Source: Mesostigma viride
Lineage: Eukaryota > Streptophyta > Mesostigmatophyceae > Mesostigmatales > Mesostigmataceae
Direction of reading: 5' to 3'
DNA length: 64,000 nt
Assembly: GCA_009746045.1 (NCBI GenBank)
Contig: RPFO01001748.1
Span: 1 to 64,000 of the forward strand
Each line of letters starts with the position of its first letter. Position 1 is the stretch's first letter. A model generated the notes under the pieces. That model made no database searches. It saw nothing but the letters and a program-made list of their open reading frames with translations, and had not been told where the DNA came from. The translations under genes were made by a program, and so were the position numbers. Shown piece by piece: positions 27,701 to 35,000 of this stretch.

Positions 27701-30700
27701 TATAGGAAGCTTGGTTTGCGAGAAAGTCAGCCCGGGTACGGTGGAATAACGAATCCGCAATGCCCTTAGTCAAGGCAAGTGACCGCTGCTGCCGCCAATA
27801 GGAGGACCGGGTCCGATAAACTATATACATTCTATAGTACTAGTACTGTAAATAACTATCAATATCTATAAAAACTTAGTACTATAAAAGTATGAAGTAG
27901 TAACATATTTCCAAGATCGAGGCGCACCTGGTACTCGTCGGTTGACGTCTGCCACTGGCTCTCGGCACCCGCCATGTCCTCCTTGAGCGCCTCAAACTCC
28001 GCCGACTCGGCCAGTAGGTAGACCTGGGAAGGAAGGGGGAGGGAAGGGGGAGGGGAGGACAGGAGAAGAAAGGGTAACGAAGGGGGAGGGAGGGGGCAAG
28101 GAAGGGGGAAAGGAAGGGCGGAGGGAAGGGGGAAAGGAGCGGGTGAGAGAAGGGGGAGGAAAGGGAGAAGGAAAGGGGGGGGGACGGGTAAAGGAAGGGG
28201 GAAAGGCAGGGGGAAAGGAAGAGGAAAAGGAAGGGGGAAAGGAAGGGGGAAAGGAAGGGGGAAAGGAAGGGGGAAAGGAAGGGGGAAAGGAAGGGGGAAA
28301 GGAAGGGGGAAAGGAAGGGGAAAGGAAGGGGGAAAGGAAGGGGGAAAGGAAGGGGGAAAGGAAGGGGGAAAGGAAGGGGGAAAGGAAGGGGAAAAGGAAG
28401 GGGAAAAGGAAGGGGGAAAGGAAGGGGGAAAGGAAGGGGGAAAGGAAGGGGGAAAGGAAGGGGGAAAGGAAGGGGGAAAGGCAGGGGGAAAGGCAGGGGG
28501 AAAGGATGGGGAAAGGCAGGGGGAAAGGAAGGGGGAAAGGAAGGGGGAAAGGCAGGGGGAAAGGAAGGGGGAAAGGCAGGGGGAAAGGCAGGGGGAAAGG
28601 CAGGGGGAAAGGCAGGGGGAAAGGCAGGGGGAAAGGCAGGGGGAAAGGCAGGGGGAAAGGCAGGGGGAAAGGCAGGGGGAAAGGCAGGGGGAAAGGCAGG
28701 GGGAAAGGCAGGGGGAAAGGCAGGGGAAAGGCAGGGGGAAAGGCAGGGGGAAAGGCAGGGGGAAAGGCAGGGGGAAAGGCAGGGGGAAAGGCAGGGGGAA
28801 AGGCAGGGGGAAAGGCAGGGGGAAAGGCAGGGGGAAAGGCAGGGGGAAAGGCAGGGGGAAAGGCAGGGGGAAAGGCAGGGGGAAAGGAAGGGGGAAAGGA
28901 AGGGGGAAAGGCAGGGGGAAAGGCAGGGGGAAAGGCAGGGGGAAAGGCAGGGGGAAAGGCAGGGGGAAAGGCAGGGGGAAAGGCAGGGGGAAAGGCAGGG
29001 GAAAGGCAGGGGGAAAGGCAGGGGGAAAGGAAGGGGGAAAGGAAGGGGGAAAGGAAGGGGGAAAGGAAGGGGGAAAGGAAGGGGGAAAGGAAGGGGGAAA
29101 GGAAGGGGGAAAGGAAGGGGGAAAGGACGGGGGAAAGGACGGGGGAAAGGAAGGGGGAAAGGAAGGGGGAAAGGAAGGGGGAAAGGAAGGGGGAAAGGAA
29201 GGGGAAAGGAAGGGGGAAAGGAAGGGGGAAAGGCAGGGGGAAAGGCAGGGGGAAAGGCAGGGGGAAAGGAGGGGGAAAGGAAGGGGAAAAGGAAGGGGGA
29301 AAGGCAGGGGGAAAGGCAGGGGGAAAGGCAGGGGAAAGGCAGGGGAAAGGCAGGGGGAAAGGCAGGGGGAAAGGCAGGGGAAAGGCAGGGGGAAAGGCAG
29401 GGGGAAAGGCAGGGGGAAAGGCAGGGGGAAAGGCAGGGGGAAAGGCAGGGGAAAGGCAGGGGGAAAGGCAGGGGGAAAGGAAGGGGGAAAGGAAGGGGGA
29501 AAGGAAGGGGGAAAGGAAGGGGGAAAGGAAGGGGAAAGGAAGGGGGAAGGAAGGGGGAAAGGAAGGGGGAAAGGAAGGGGGAAAGGAAGGGGGAAAGGAA
29601 GGGGGAAAGGCAGGGGGAAAGGAAGGGGGAAGGAAGGGGGAAAGGAAGGGGAAAGGAAGGGGGAAAGGAAGGGGGAAAGGAAGGGGGAAAGGAAGGGGAA
29701 AGGAAGGGGAAAGGAAGGGGAAAGGAAGGGGGAAAGGAAGGGGGAAAGGAAGGGGGAAAGGAAGGGGGAAAGGAAGGGGGAAAGGAAGGGGGAAAGGAAG
29801 GGGGAAAGGAAGGGGAAAGGAAGGGGAAAGGAAGGGGAAAGGAAGGGGGAAAGGAAGGGGGAAAGGAAGGGGGAAAGGAAGGGGGAAAGGAAGGGGGAAA
29901 GGAAGGGGGAAAGGAAGGGGGAAAGGAAGGGGGAAAGGAAGGGGGAAAGGAAGGGGAAAGGAAGGGGAAAGGAAGAGGGCGTGCCGTAGTAGGGATTTGC
30001 CGCACGGAAGGAGGTTCATGGCAGGCGACAGGGCCCAAGGGTCATGGCAGCGGCAGCGTGCTGACCAGGCATCACGAATGGGGTTTGGGAAGAGAGGGGG
30101 GTGCAATTGGGTGGGTCAATCCAAGGGCTGGTAAGGGGTTGGGTGGGAGCGCACCGTGCGAGGAAGCGCATGAAGGGCAATGGGGGCCCATGCCCAAGTT
30201 GGCAACCATGCAACAGCGTGCCAACGACCCTACTGTGCTAAAAAAAGATCTCCGTTCCCTACCAAACCTATTCGGCACAGCGTCACTTTGCTAGCGAGAT
30301 AGTTTAGGTTTGGCATACTGCGCAGGGGATTCAGGCATGAATACCCACAGGCAGCCAGCCCTGTGATGGACGGCAAGGTATAAAAGTGCATGGCTCTCTG
30401 CATGCCGGGCAGGCATGCAGGGCGCCAGGCATTCAAGGGGGGGTGTTCCTACAACAAGGGACACGTGGGCATTCACATTAAAGCCCCCACGGCAGGATTA
30501 GGCAATAATAAATTGCTGCACACATGCTAAACGGCACCTGTTAAAAGTGGCACACCTTTTTCTCCTCAATAATTTTCTGAAGTAACGAGACGTCGGCACG
30601 CGCTTTGTGGGCTTCTTCGACTAGTGATATGTATATGTAAAGAAATACGGCGGCAATTCCTGCCCCGAGAAAAGTGCTTATCAGTCTAACAAGGCAGCTC

Positions 30701-30732
30701 TTGGGTCCGCTTCGACCCTGCCGTGGAGCCAT
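9665..30732 (-). CDS. GT29 sialyltransferase-like Golgi glycosyltransferase, 13 exons
   Basis: Joined from 30732-30556, 28023-27928, 26395-26297, 24759-24664, 22964-22885, 20263-20200, 16196-16135, 15109-15040, 13834-13744, 13048-12948, 11988-11866, 11110-11031 and 9752-9665. Every junction has GT-AG borders and compatible phase. The total is 1227 nt, giving 408 residues plus stop, a normal GT29 length. Residues 1-16 are a basic cytoplasmic tail, 17-38 a signal anchor, and about 39-185 a coiled-coil stem. The catalytic part follows. The sialyl-motif-L region is near 225-262 (CAVV, then [14 protein letters not shown], then VGRKTT). A motif-S-like stretch ends in VTLFGF (354-359) and motif III reads HRYYD (369-373). 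Plant and algal members of this family may transfer sugars such as Kdo rather than sialic acid, so the substrate is open. The protein should be a type II Golgi membrane protein. Odd points: the usual GNSG of motif L is absent, motif VS lacks its expected His, and the introns are huge and repeat-filled. Confidence 0.88.
10046..10096. repeat. CGTGG pentamer tract
   Basis: About ten CGTGG/TGTGG units inside GT29 intron 12. Confidence 0.85.
10815..10998. repeat. GTCGT pentamer array
   Basis: About 36 tandem GTCGT units with rare A substitutions, inside GT29 intron 12. The repeating frames (SCRVV) are compositional. Confidence 0.95.
11031..11110 (-). CDS. GT29 gene exon 12: motif S end and motif III
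   Basis: 80 nt, phase 0 to 2. It starts [10 protein letters not shown] and carries PHRYYD, the motif III (H/Y-x-Y-Y-D) of sialyltransferases. The donor is TCG|GTACGT. Confidence 0.87.
11735..11885. repeat. Copies of the exon 11 donor edge
   Basis: The exon 11 border reads ATTACCTGTCGGCACTTCTG on the plus strand (11861-11880). Near-copies lie in the intron: TTACTACCTGTCGGCACTCC (11801-11820), CTACCCGTCAGCGCTTGTAA (11833-11852) and CCTATCGGCACTCCTG near 11745-11760. Fainter ones extend to about 11600. The 11801 copy keeps an intact TGCCGACAG|GTAGTA donor on the minus strand. Confidence 0.8.
11866..11988 (-). CDS. GT29 gene exon 11: motif S region, first part
   Basis: 41 codons, phase 0 to 0, beginning [16 protein letters not shown] and ending ALAMQKCRQ. 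Family members have a small-residue/Leu-rich helix ending in a Cys here, directly before the (Y/F)GF strand. The donor is CAG|GTAATA. Confidence 0.85.
12765..12963. repeat. Copies of the exon 10 donor edge
   Basis: A unit of about 50 bp containing the exon 10 border (CACGCACCCCCTGCTCCTGC, 12941-12960) recurs as CACGCACCCCTTGCTACTGC (12890-12909) and more weakly at 12840-12860 and 12770-12785. The matching unit starts AGATGGAATG (12921) and AGATTGAACA (12871). Confidence 0.8.
12948..13048 (-). CDS. GT29 gene exon 10
   Basis: 101 nt, phase 1 to 0, encoding (H)[19 protein letters not shown] and on to KQEQG. The donor is GGG|GTGCGT. Confidence 0.82.
13509..13762. repeat. Copies of the exon 9 donor edge
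   Basis: The border sequence CATCACGCACGCATCGCATC (13734-13753) has relatives CCTCACGCACGCATCACATT (13618-13637) and CCTCACGCACGCTTATCGTT (13519-13538). All three keep the GTGCGTGA donor on the minus strand. Confidence 0.8.
13744..13834 (-). CDS. GT29 gene exon 9: second half of sialyl motif L
   Basis: 91 nt, phase 0 to 1, encoding [20 protein letters not shown] followed by [10 protein letters not shown]. This matches the N-x-A-x-T and V-G-x-K-T-T parts of motif L. The donor is TGC|GTGCGT. Confidence 0.87.
14036..14275. repeat. 45-bp minisatellite
   Basis: Five to six units related to AATGAATAACGTGAGACCAC...GAACAAATAGTAATAAAG, inside GT29 intron 8. The open frames here simply reflect the 45-bp period. 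Confidence 0.9.
14722..14816. repeat. GGGGT pentamer array
   Basis: About 18 GGGGT units in GT29 intron 8. Confidence 0.92.
15040..15109 (-). CDS. GT29 gene exon 8: first half of sialyl motif L
   Basis: 70 nt, phase 2 to 0, encoding (C)[17 protein letters not shown] followed by IDSHEA. GT29 proteins usually have CAVVGNSG here. The donor GCG|GTGAGC joins exactly to the VFRFND start of the next exon, restoring the family pattern IDSHxxVxRxN. Confidence 0.85.
16135..16196 (-). CDS. GT29 gene exon 7
   Basis: 62 nt, phase 0 to 2, encoding [20 protein letters not shown] plus a split Cys codon. That Cys opens motif L. The donor is CTG|GTGAGT. Confidence 0.78.
17000..17183. repeat. 7-bp GCAGCGG array
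   Basis: About 25 tandem 7-bp units in GT29 intron 6, with slightly changed units at the right end. Left of it (16660-16930) is an irregular GCGAAGCGA/GAGCGCAGCGAAGGAG family of short repeats. Confidence 0.93.
17697..17727. repeat. Copy of the exon 7 acceptor edge
   Basis: TTGGGAAGCACCTGGTGGC here matches TTGGGAAGCACCTAGTTGG at the true exon 7 acceptor (16187-16205), keeping the AG and the first codons. It lies 1.5 kb upstream within intron 6. Confidence 0.65.
17856..19639 (-). mobile_element. Non-autonomous split-direct-repeat retroelement (TOC/PAT/DIRS-like), copy 2
   Basis: Read on the minus strand, the parts are A1 (19639-19384), interior X (19383-18394), B1 (18393-18270), A2 (18270-18015), a C-run spacer (18014-17980) and B2 (17979-17856). 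The A copies (256 bp) differ by a few bases; the B copies (124 bp) read as identical. Start, B-A junction and spacer resemble element 1: A begins TCGGTGTTCTCTGAACG against TCGGGGTTCTTTGAACG, B shares CTTATTGTTTTAAT, and the C-rich spacer ends in TCTAGGG in both. The 990-bp interior has no recombinase or RT frame. The element lies in GT29 intron 6 in the gene's orientation. It is a diverged relative of element 1, not a recent copy of it. Confidence 0.72.
19860..19945. repeat. Interstitial telomere-type repeat (CCCTAAA)
   Basis: A core of about six perfect AACCCTA/CCCTAAA heptamers (19875-19920) is flanked by degenerate CCATAAGCCCTCAA and CCTGAACCCTAAATC units. It lies in GT29 intron 6, about 220 bp beyond the end of split-repeat element 2. 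Confidence 0.88.
20200..20263 (-). CDS. GT29 gene exon 6
   Basis: 64 nt, phase 2 to 0, beginning with the last base of an Arg codon, then [18 protein letters not shown]. The donor is GAT|GTGAGC. Confidence 0.72.
20318..20470. repeat. CA-rich low-complexity tract
   Basis: Irregular CACACA-rich sequence in the intron just upstream of the exon 6 acceptor (minus strand). Confidence 0.7.
21575..21935. repeat. About 43-bp minisatellite
   Basis: Around eight units of the type CACTCCTTGTACTCGTTTGT...GAGCGTCGCCCT, diverging toward the left. It lies in GT29 intron 5. Confidence 0.85.
22135..22470. repeat. 49-bp minisatellite
   Basis: About six 49-bp units, each with GTTGAGCACAGATAAGAGTC and GAGCACATATAGG segments, decaying to the right. 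It lies in GT29 intron 5. Confidence 0.88.
22674..22908. repeat. Copies of the exon 5 donor edge
   Basis: The border ACCTGGTCATCTGGCGGCCG (22883-22902) recurs as ACCTGGTCATCTGGCGGCTG (22741-22760) and ACCTGGCCATGTGGCAGCCT (22678-22697). The segment TTTCTCGGCTATA also repeats with them, so the duplicated unit reaches into the intron. Confidence 0.85.
22885..22964 (-). CDS. GT29 gene exon 5: end of stem
   Basis: 80 nt, phase 0 to 2, beginning [18 protein letters not shown]. The donor is CAG|GTACGG. Confidence 0.78.
23476..23769. repeat. Two-state pentamer array ATCGG then ATGGG
   Basis: About 14 ATCGG units (23476-23545) switch abruptly to about 45 perfect ATGGG units (23546-23769). It lies in GT29 intron 4. 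The GGCATGGTA-containing flank repeats around it (23370, 23450, 23785). Confidence 0.95.
24127..24358. repeat. CCCA tetramer array
   Basis: Nearly perfect CCCA/CCAC units, about 55 copies, preceded by a C run. It lies in GT29 intron 4. Confidence 0.95.
24531..24698. repeat. Copy of the exon 4 donor edge
   Basis: The true border CACCCCTTGCAGCTGTTCGT...GCTTGGACAG (24661-24690) has a copy CACCCCTTGCAGCTGCTCAT...GCTTGGACAG (24532-24570), with a GTGCGT donor on the minus strand. Confidence 0.85.
24664..24759 (-). CDS. GT29 gene exon 4: coiled-coil stem
   Basis: 32 codons, phase 0 to 0, beginning [13 protein letters not shown]. An AG seven bases further upstream would break the frame, so GCGCAG|CTG is chosen. 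The donor is GGG|GTGGGT. Confidence 0.78.
24743..25300. repeat. Copies of the exon 4 acceptor edge
   Basis: The true acceptor edge AATCTTGGCACGCAGCTGCG (24746-24765) has copies AATCTTGGCGCCCAGCTGCG (25172-25191) and AATCTTGGCACACAGCAGCG (25272-25291). The first copy also matches the following CCCTG..C..CAAACA. Confidence 0.88.
26188..26336. repeat. Copy of the exon 3 donor edge
   Basis: CAGCCGCCCACTCCGTTATC...GTGCTGGTGCTGG (26191-26231) matches CTGCCACCCACTCCATGGTC...GTGCTGGCGCTGC (26290-26335) at the true donor. Confidence 0.75.
26297..26395 (-). CDS. GT29 gene exon 3: coiled-coil stem
   Basis: 33 codons, phase 0 to 0, beginning [12 protein letters not shown] and ending LETMEW. The acceptor is CCGCAG and the donor TGG|GTGGCA. 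Confidence 0.75.
26391..26625. repeat. Copies of the exon 3 acceptor edge
   Basis: The acceptor edge GCGGGGACAGGTGGCAGTGC (26398-26417) recurs as TCAGGGACAGGTGGCAGCAC (26507-26526) and GGCGGGGACAGAGAACTGG (26615-26633). The whole region is a degraded tandem of about 110 bp. Confidence 0.72.
27928..28023 (-). CDS. GT29 gene exon 2: coiled-coil stem
   Basis: 32 codons, phase 0 to 0, beginning [16 protein letters not shown]. The 3' splice site (TTCCCAG) is the end of a roughly 1.95-kb pyrimidine array. The donor is CAG|GTGCGC. Edge copies of the donor lie at 27274-27300 and 27361-27387. Confidence 0.8.
28026..29975. repeat. GGGGGAAAGGAA / GGGGGAAAGGCA array = giant polypyrimidine tract
   Basis: About 160 units of 11-12 bp. 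Several homogeneous blocks carry GGCA (28490-29020; 29230-29480) or GGAA units, so there is higher-order structure. On the minus strand this is a TTTCCCCC-type tract that runs straight into the TTCCCAG acceptor of GT29 exon 2. The 660-720-codon open frames on both strands are compositional. Confidence 0.93.
30556..30732 (-). CDS. GT29 gene exon 1: signal anchor and start of stem
   Basis: Starts at [11 protein letters not shown], the first Met directly before the basic tail. A Met 22 codons upstream is also in frame. One hydrophobic helix (about residues 17-38) is followed by an acidic/basic heptad-like helix. The exon ends in phase 0 at AAG|GTGTGC. Confidence 0.82.
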
Positions 30733-31806
30733 TGCGGAGATAAAATCCAAAAGGTGGGGGATTATCTGGTTGCCAGGAGGGGCACGGCTTGCTACCAATT
30801 AACTACATTCGGGAAAACTAGTTTACTGTGGGGAAGAACTGCAATTGCATGCAAGGCCGGGCGTGCAATTGCATTGTTATCATCAATGCGGCAAATTGCA
30901 CATTGCTCCCACACTCAGTCGTCAGGAAGGATCCTGTCAAATTGCCGCTAATTAATTAGTGGGCTAAGAGAGCGACGAGATGTGGCCTTGACATGGCTAT
31001 AGGCAAGCACGCGTCATTCGTCACTACAGAACTAGAACAACCATAGCTGCTATTTATTGCCAAAGCTGCAAACAGAACAGCTAGCTTCTACAGTAGCATA
31101 CGTAAAAGGCGGAAATGCAAGAGCCAATTCAGCCAAAAGGCCATGCTGGCGCCTGGCGGTTGACCTCTTGTGCCTGAACACTGAAAAAATAAGGAAAACT
31201 GTGTGCTGCTGCCGACACCATGGACGGTACGCCAAAAATGCGGCAACCGTAGTACGTCCGTTCCAAGATCACCGTGAGCCTCATAACATGGTGACTTCAC
31301 GCTTCTCGCCGATGCTGATCATCCAATCATGTGCCCGGCATTCGCTGCTGTCAGCATCAAAGCCGTACTCGACCGTTTGCCTACGTGTATTCTGTATCAT
31401 CTGTATATCCATATATCCAAGTAGGCGCACTGTTGCAAGTTAGCGCTGTCCAGTTTGTACACGGTTGATACACACGAGATATCCACGCAAGGCTTCCGAC
31501 AGTGCCACTGCCGGGTGCCACTGTCAGAAAAGCACACGAAGGTCATCACCAGACATGCGCTTTCGCATATGGCGACACAGTGTAGGCTAGGCCATTAAAT
31601 TGTCGCAATGTGCTTGCAACAATGCAAGTGCGCGTTTTAGGAAAGGAGAAATGGATTTAAGTCAGCGTTAGTGTCGCGCACTGCCTGCCCAAGCTGTATA
31701 GCACATTGTGTGGAGATCATGGATATGCGTGGAGGGCCATTCTGCGGGTTGACTTGCTAGATCTGACGATGCAATCACTGTAACGACATGTACTGAGTGT
31801 GATAGG
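30733..31806. promoter_or_regulatory. Divergent intergenic region between GT29 and ENT start codons
   Basis: 1074 bp separate the two start codons, which face away from each other. Both promoters and 5' leaders should lie here. I see no convincing TATA box or other defined element, so the call rests on position only. Confidence 0.5.
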
Positions 31807-32031
31807 ATGGACCCTTTGAAAGATCTAAAGCTACCCCTGCTCCAAACGGACCGGGTGGATGTGTCTGGGGCTGCAAATGGCGAAATTGCGGATAATGCTG
31901 CACAAGGAACGGCCGCTTCCCCTCGCACCTTGGCGAGAAAGCATCGAGGAAGCATCCGTCCCAGAGAACACCATGCCAGATCCAGATACTCCGGAGAGAC
32001 CAAGTGCATGATCCTGTTCTGTCTCACCGCG
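31807..32031 (+). CDS. ENT exon 1: N-terminus and first half of TM1
   Basis: 75 codons, starting MDPLKDLKLPLLQTD and ending CMILFCLTA. The donor GCG|GTCAGT is in phase 0. The frame stays open through the following GTGTGC array only because that repeat lacks stops. Confidence 0.78.
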
Positions 32032-35000
32032 GTCAGTGCGCTAAAGAGGCTGTCGTGGACTGTGGCCTGTCTGCTCCCGTTGCCACGCCCACCCAGCCGC
32101 TTCTTCCCCAACACCTATTTAACCCCCATCCTCCCATTCCCCCACCGCCTTCCTACTCCCCGCTTCTCCCCCCCCGCCTGCTTCCTCCCCTTATCTCTTC
32201 CGTCCTTATTCCCCTCCCATTCATTCCCACACCGTCCTGGCTCCCTAGCCCTAGTGTGTGTGCGTGTGCGTGTGCGTGTGCGTGTGCGTGTGCGTGTGCG
32301 TGTGCGTGTGCGTGTGCGTGTGCGTGTGCGTGTGCGTGTGCGTGTGCGTGTGCGTGTGCGTGTGCGTGTGCGTGTGCGTGTGCGTGTGCGTGTGCGTGTG
32401 CGTGTGCGTGTGCGTGTGCGTGTGCGTGTGCGTGTGCGTGTGCGTGTGCGTGTGCGTGTGCGTGTGCGTGTGCGTGTGCGTGTGCGTGTGCGTGTGCGTG
32501 TGCGTGTGCGTGTGCGTGTGCGTGTGCGTGCGCGTGCGCGTGTGCGTGTGCGTGTGCGTGTGCGTGTGCGTGTGCGTGCGCGCGCGCGCGCGCGCGTGTG
32601 TGTGTGTGTGTCTGTGAGCCCAACAAGCGCTCACACAGACCCGTACATGGATAACGTGCTTAGAACTCTTTTGGCTGCCGTGAATGTGGCGCAGCTGCAG
32701 AGGAGCTAAAAATTGCTGCATCCTTATCCCCCTTTTTCCACATGTGTCGCAGACATGCTGTCATGAATGTGCATGTTCGGCTGTTTCAGGTTCTTATCTC
32801 GACTTCATACCTCAATTACCTACCTCAATATCTTACCTCGATTTCTTATCCCAATCTCTTGCCTCTAATAAACATGCGCTCTGTCACTCTGCATCACTCA
32901 GCTTGGGGTCAATTATTTACCTGCATCATCGAGCTACCCACGTGACGCAGTCTACATGCTTCGTTATCGAGCTACTCTCATTTACATGCCTTTACACTCC
33001 TTTCCTGCTCTAGGTACATTCCTGACTCGTCGAGGTACATCCCTGTTCAAAGTGACAGGAAATTCTGTGGTCATCCGCACATGTGTCTGCGTGTGCCAGT
33101 ATGATAACTCGATGTGGCCGTGCTGTCTTCGTAGGCACACGTGCTTGCGTGTGCCAGTATCAGGAGTGGTTGCCTTGCGCAGCAACAGATGCATGTTGTT
33201 GCATGCAGCGCCCATATCTGCCGCTGCATGTGACGAGTATTTGTGACGAGTACTAGCAGTAGTACTCATCGCTGTCACTGCCACCCTGAAATACACCGGT
33301 GCTGCCGCTGACGTCACTAACAGTAGTACTTGTCACCGTCACCGTCACCGTGAAATACCACCGGTGATGCCGCTGCAACGGCCGGCGCGACACTAACTCT
33401 GGCACGGGCGCTGACTTGAACGCCAATGCCACAACCGCAGTCAAGCGCAAACGCGCGCACACTCAAAACCCTGCATTTCATTATCTGAATCCCGTACTCG
33501 TTGGTTGTTTTGCCGCTTTGCTTGTGTTTGGTTCCTGCTGCGCACTCACATGCTGGCTCATGGGTGTGATTATCGCCACGTGCCGCCACGTGCCGCCACG
33601 TGCCGCCACGTGGGTGTGATGACTGCCACCTGTCATTGCGCACGTTCGCCCTCGGCGCTCCAGATTGGGTACACGGTGGGTCGATGCAGGCTTGGCAAAT
33701 CATCATGCTCTTCTTTTGCAAATCATGCGTCTTCGTTGCTTGCGTGCGTTTTATGTTGGTTCACGGGTACCACCTCTGGTCTATCCATTGTAGCGGAGAA
33801 TATGGATGGGAGCAAGCGATCAAGGTTTCTTTGGATGGAGGCCGCGAGGCTGGAATGATCACTTAATTTATTCTTTGACAGCCAAGTAAACCAAAAGAAA
33901 TTTCTACTACTACCAGCATAACTTTCAATCATTAGAATGTCATTATGTGCACCTGATTGCTTTAGCAACTTGCTCTAGCAACGTGCAGGCTTTGTCACCT
34001 TTCTAAGTTGCATGACTAATCATTCTAATGAATTATGGTACTATGCACGTAGGCCGGCTTGACCGCCCTTTCTGCCTAGTCTCATGTGTACACGCCAGTT
34101 TGTTGACTCGGTGGTTGTTTTATTCATATGCGTGCAGGCCGGCTTCACTGCCCTCTCTGCTGCGATGGTCTTCTACAAGAAGCTCTACTCCCCGCGCATA
34201 CTGTTCGAGTTCAACACTTGTACGTGGCCCATTGTGGGTGACTGTGCGCGCGTTGCGCCCATCGTTTGTCCCTCGCGTAATATTCCGTAGACAAGAGTGC
34301 AATGCTTGTACGTGGAAACCTGCTTGCGCTAGGTGCGCTCAAAAGGGCACTGCTGTCCTCTAGACAATGAGAGGAACGCACACATGTACATGACCATGGG
34401 CCGGCTGGGTGCGCCCCATTCGCCTGTAATTTGGCTCGTCCTTGGTCTGTCATTTTCTTTTTACAAGTTTTCCTGTCAAGCGCCTTGCAAGAGTTTAGTG
34501 CATTGACTGGTTTCCGCTTGTGCTGGTGTCAGTACTGCGAATAGTTTTGTTTGCGACCCGCCTTGGTAGGGTCTTGGTGGCACCTTTTGGTACTGCGATT
34601 CGTTTTATTGCAACCGCCTTGGTAGGGTTCCCAACTTAGTCGAAGATACGCGATCTTCTCGTTGCGACTGAGTGTCCGGTCATCACTACCTTGCCCTTTG
34701 CGCCATAATTGGCCTAAAAAGGCGAAGCTGAAATTTAAATTGCGACTATGTTGAAGGTTTACAGTGACGTCATACATTAGACTACCACAAGTGCAAGAGA
34801 GTATACAGGTTAAAGTATACAGGTTAGCTGTCACTCCCCCCCACATCTACTCATCATAGCGCCTCAACCCCCACCATGTTGCTACCCCACCGCTTTCGGT
34901 GGTGGTGGTGGTGGGTGGACCCTCATGGCCCTACTACGGCTACGCAAGGCAACCTCCTCTTCAGGCGGGCTGTAGGACCCTGACAGGGGGTTGGCTTGCA

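Noticed and set aside
27882-30134. 660-720-codon frames on both strands of the 28-30 kb array
   Set aside because: They run through an 11-12-bp simple repeat in every frame. The region is intron 1 of the GT29 gene.
24478-30798. Dynein or other ciliary coiled-coil gene on the minus strand
   Set aside because: The coiled-coil exons join in phase to a signal-anchor exon and to GT29 motifs, so they are the stem of the glycosyltransferase.
32251-32721. His-Thr and Cys-Val repeat proteins
   Set aside because: They are translations of the GTGTGC array in ENT intron 1.
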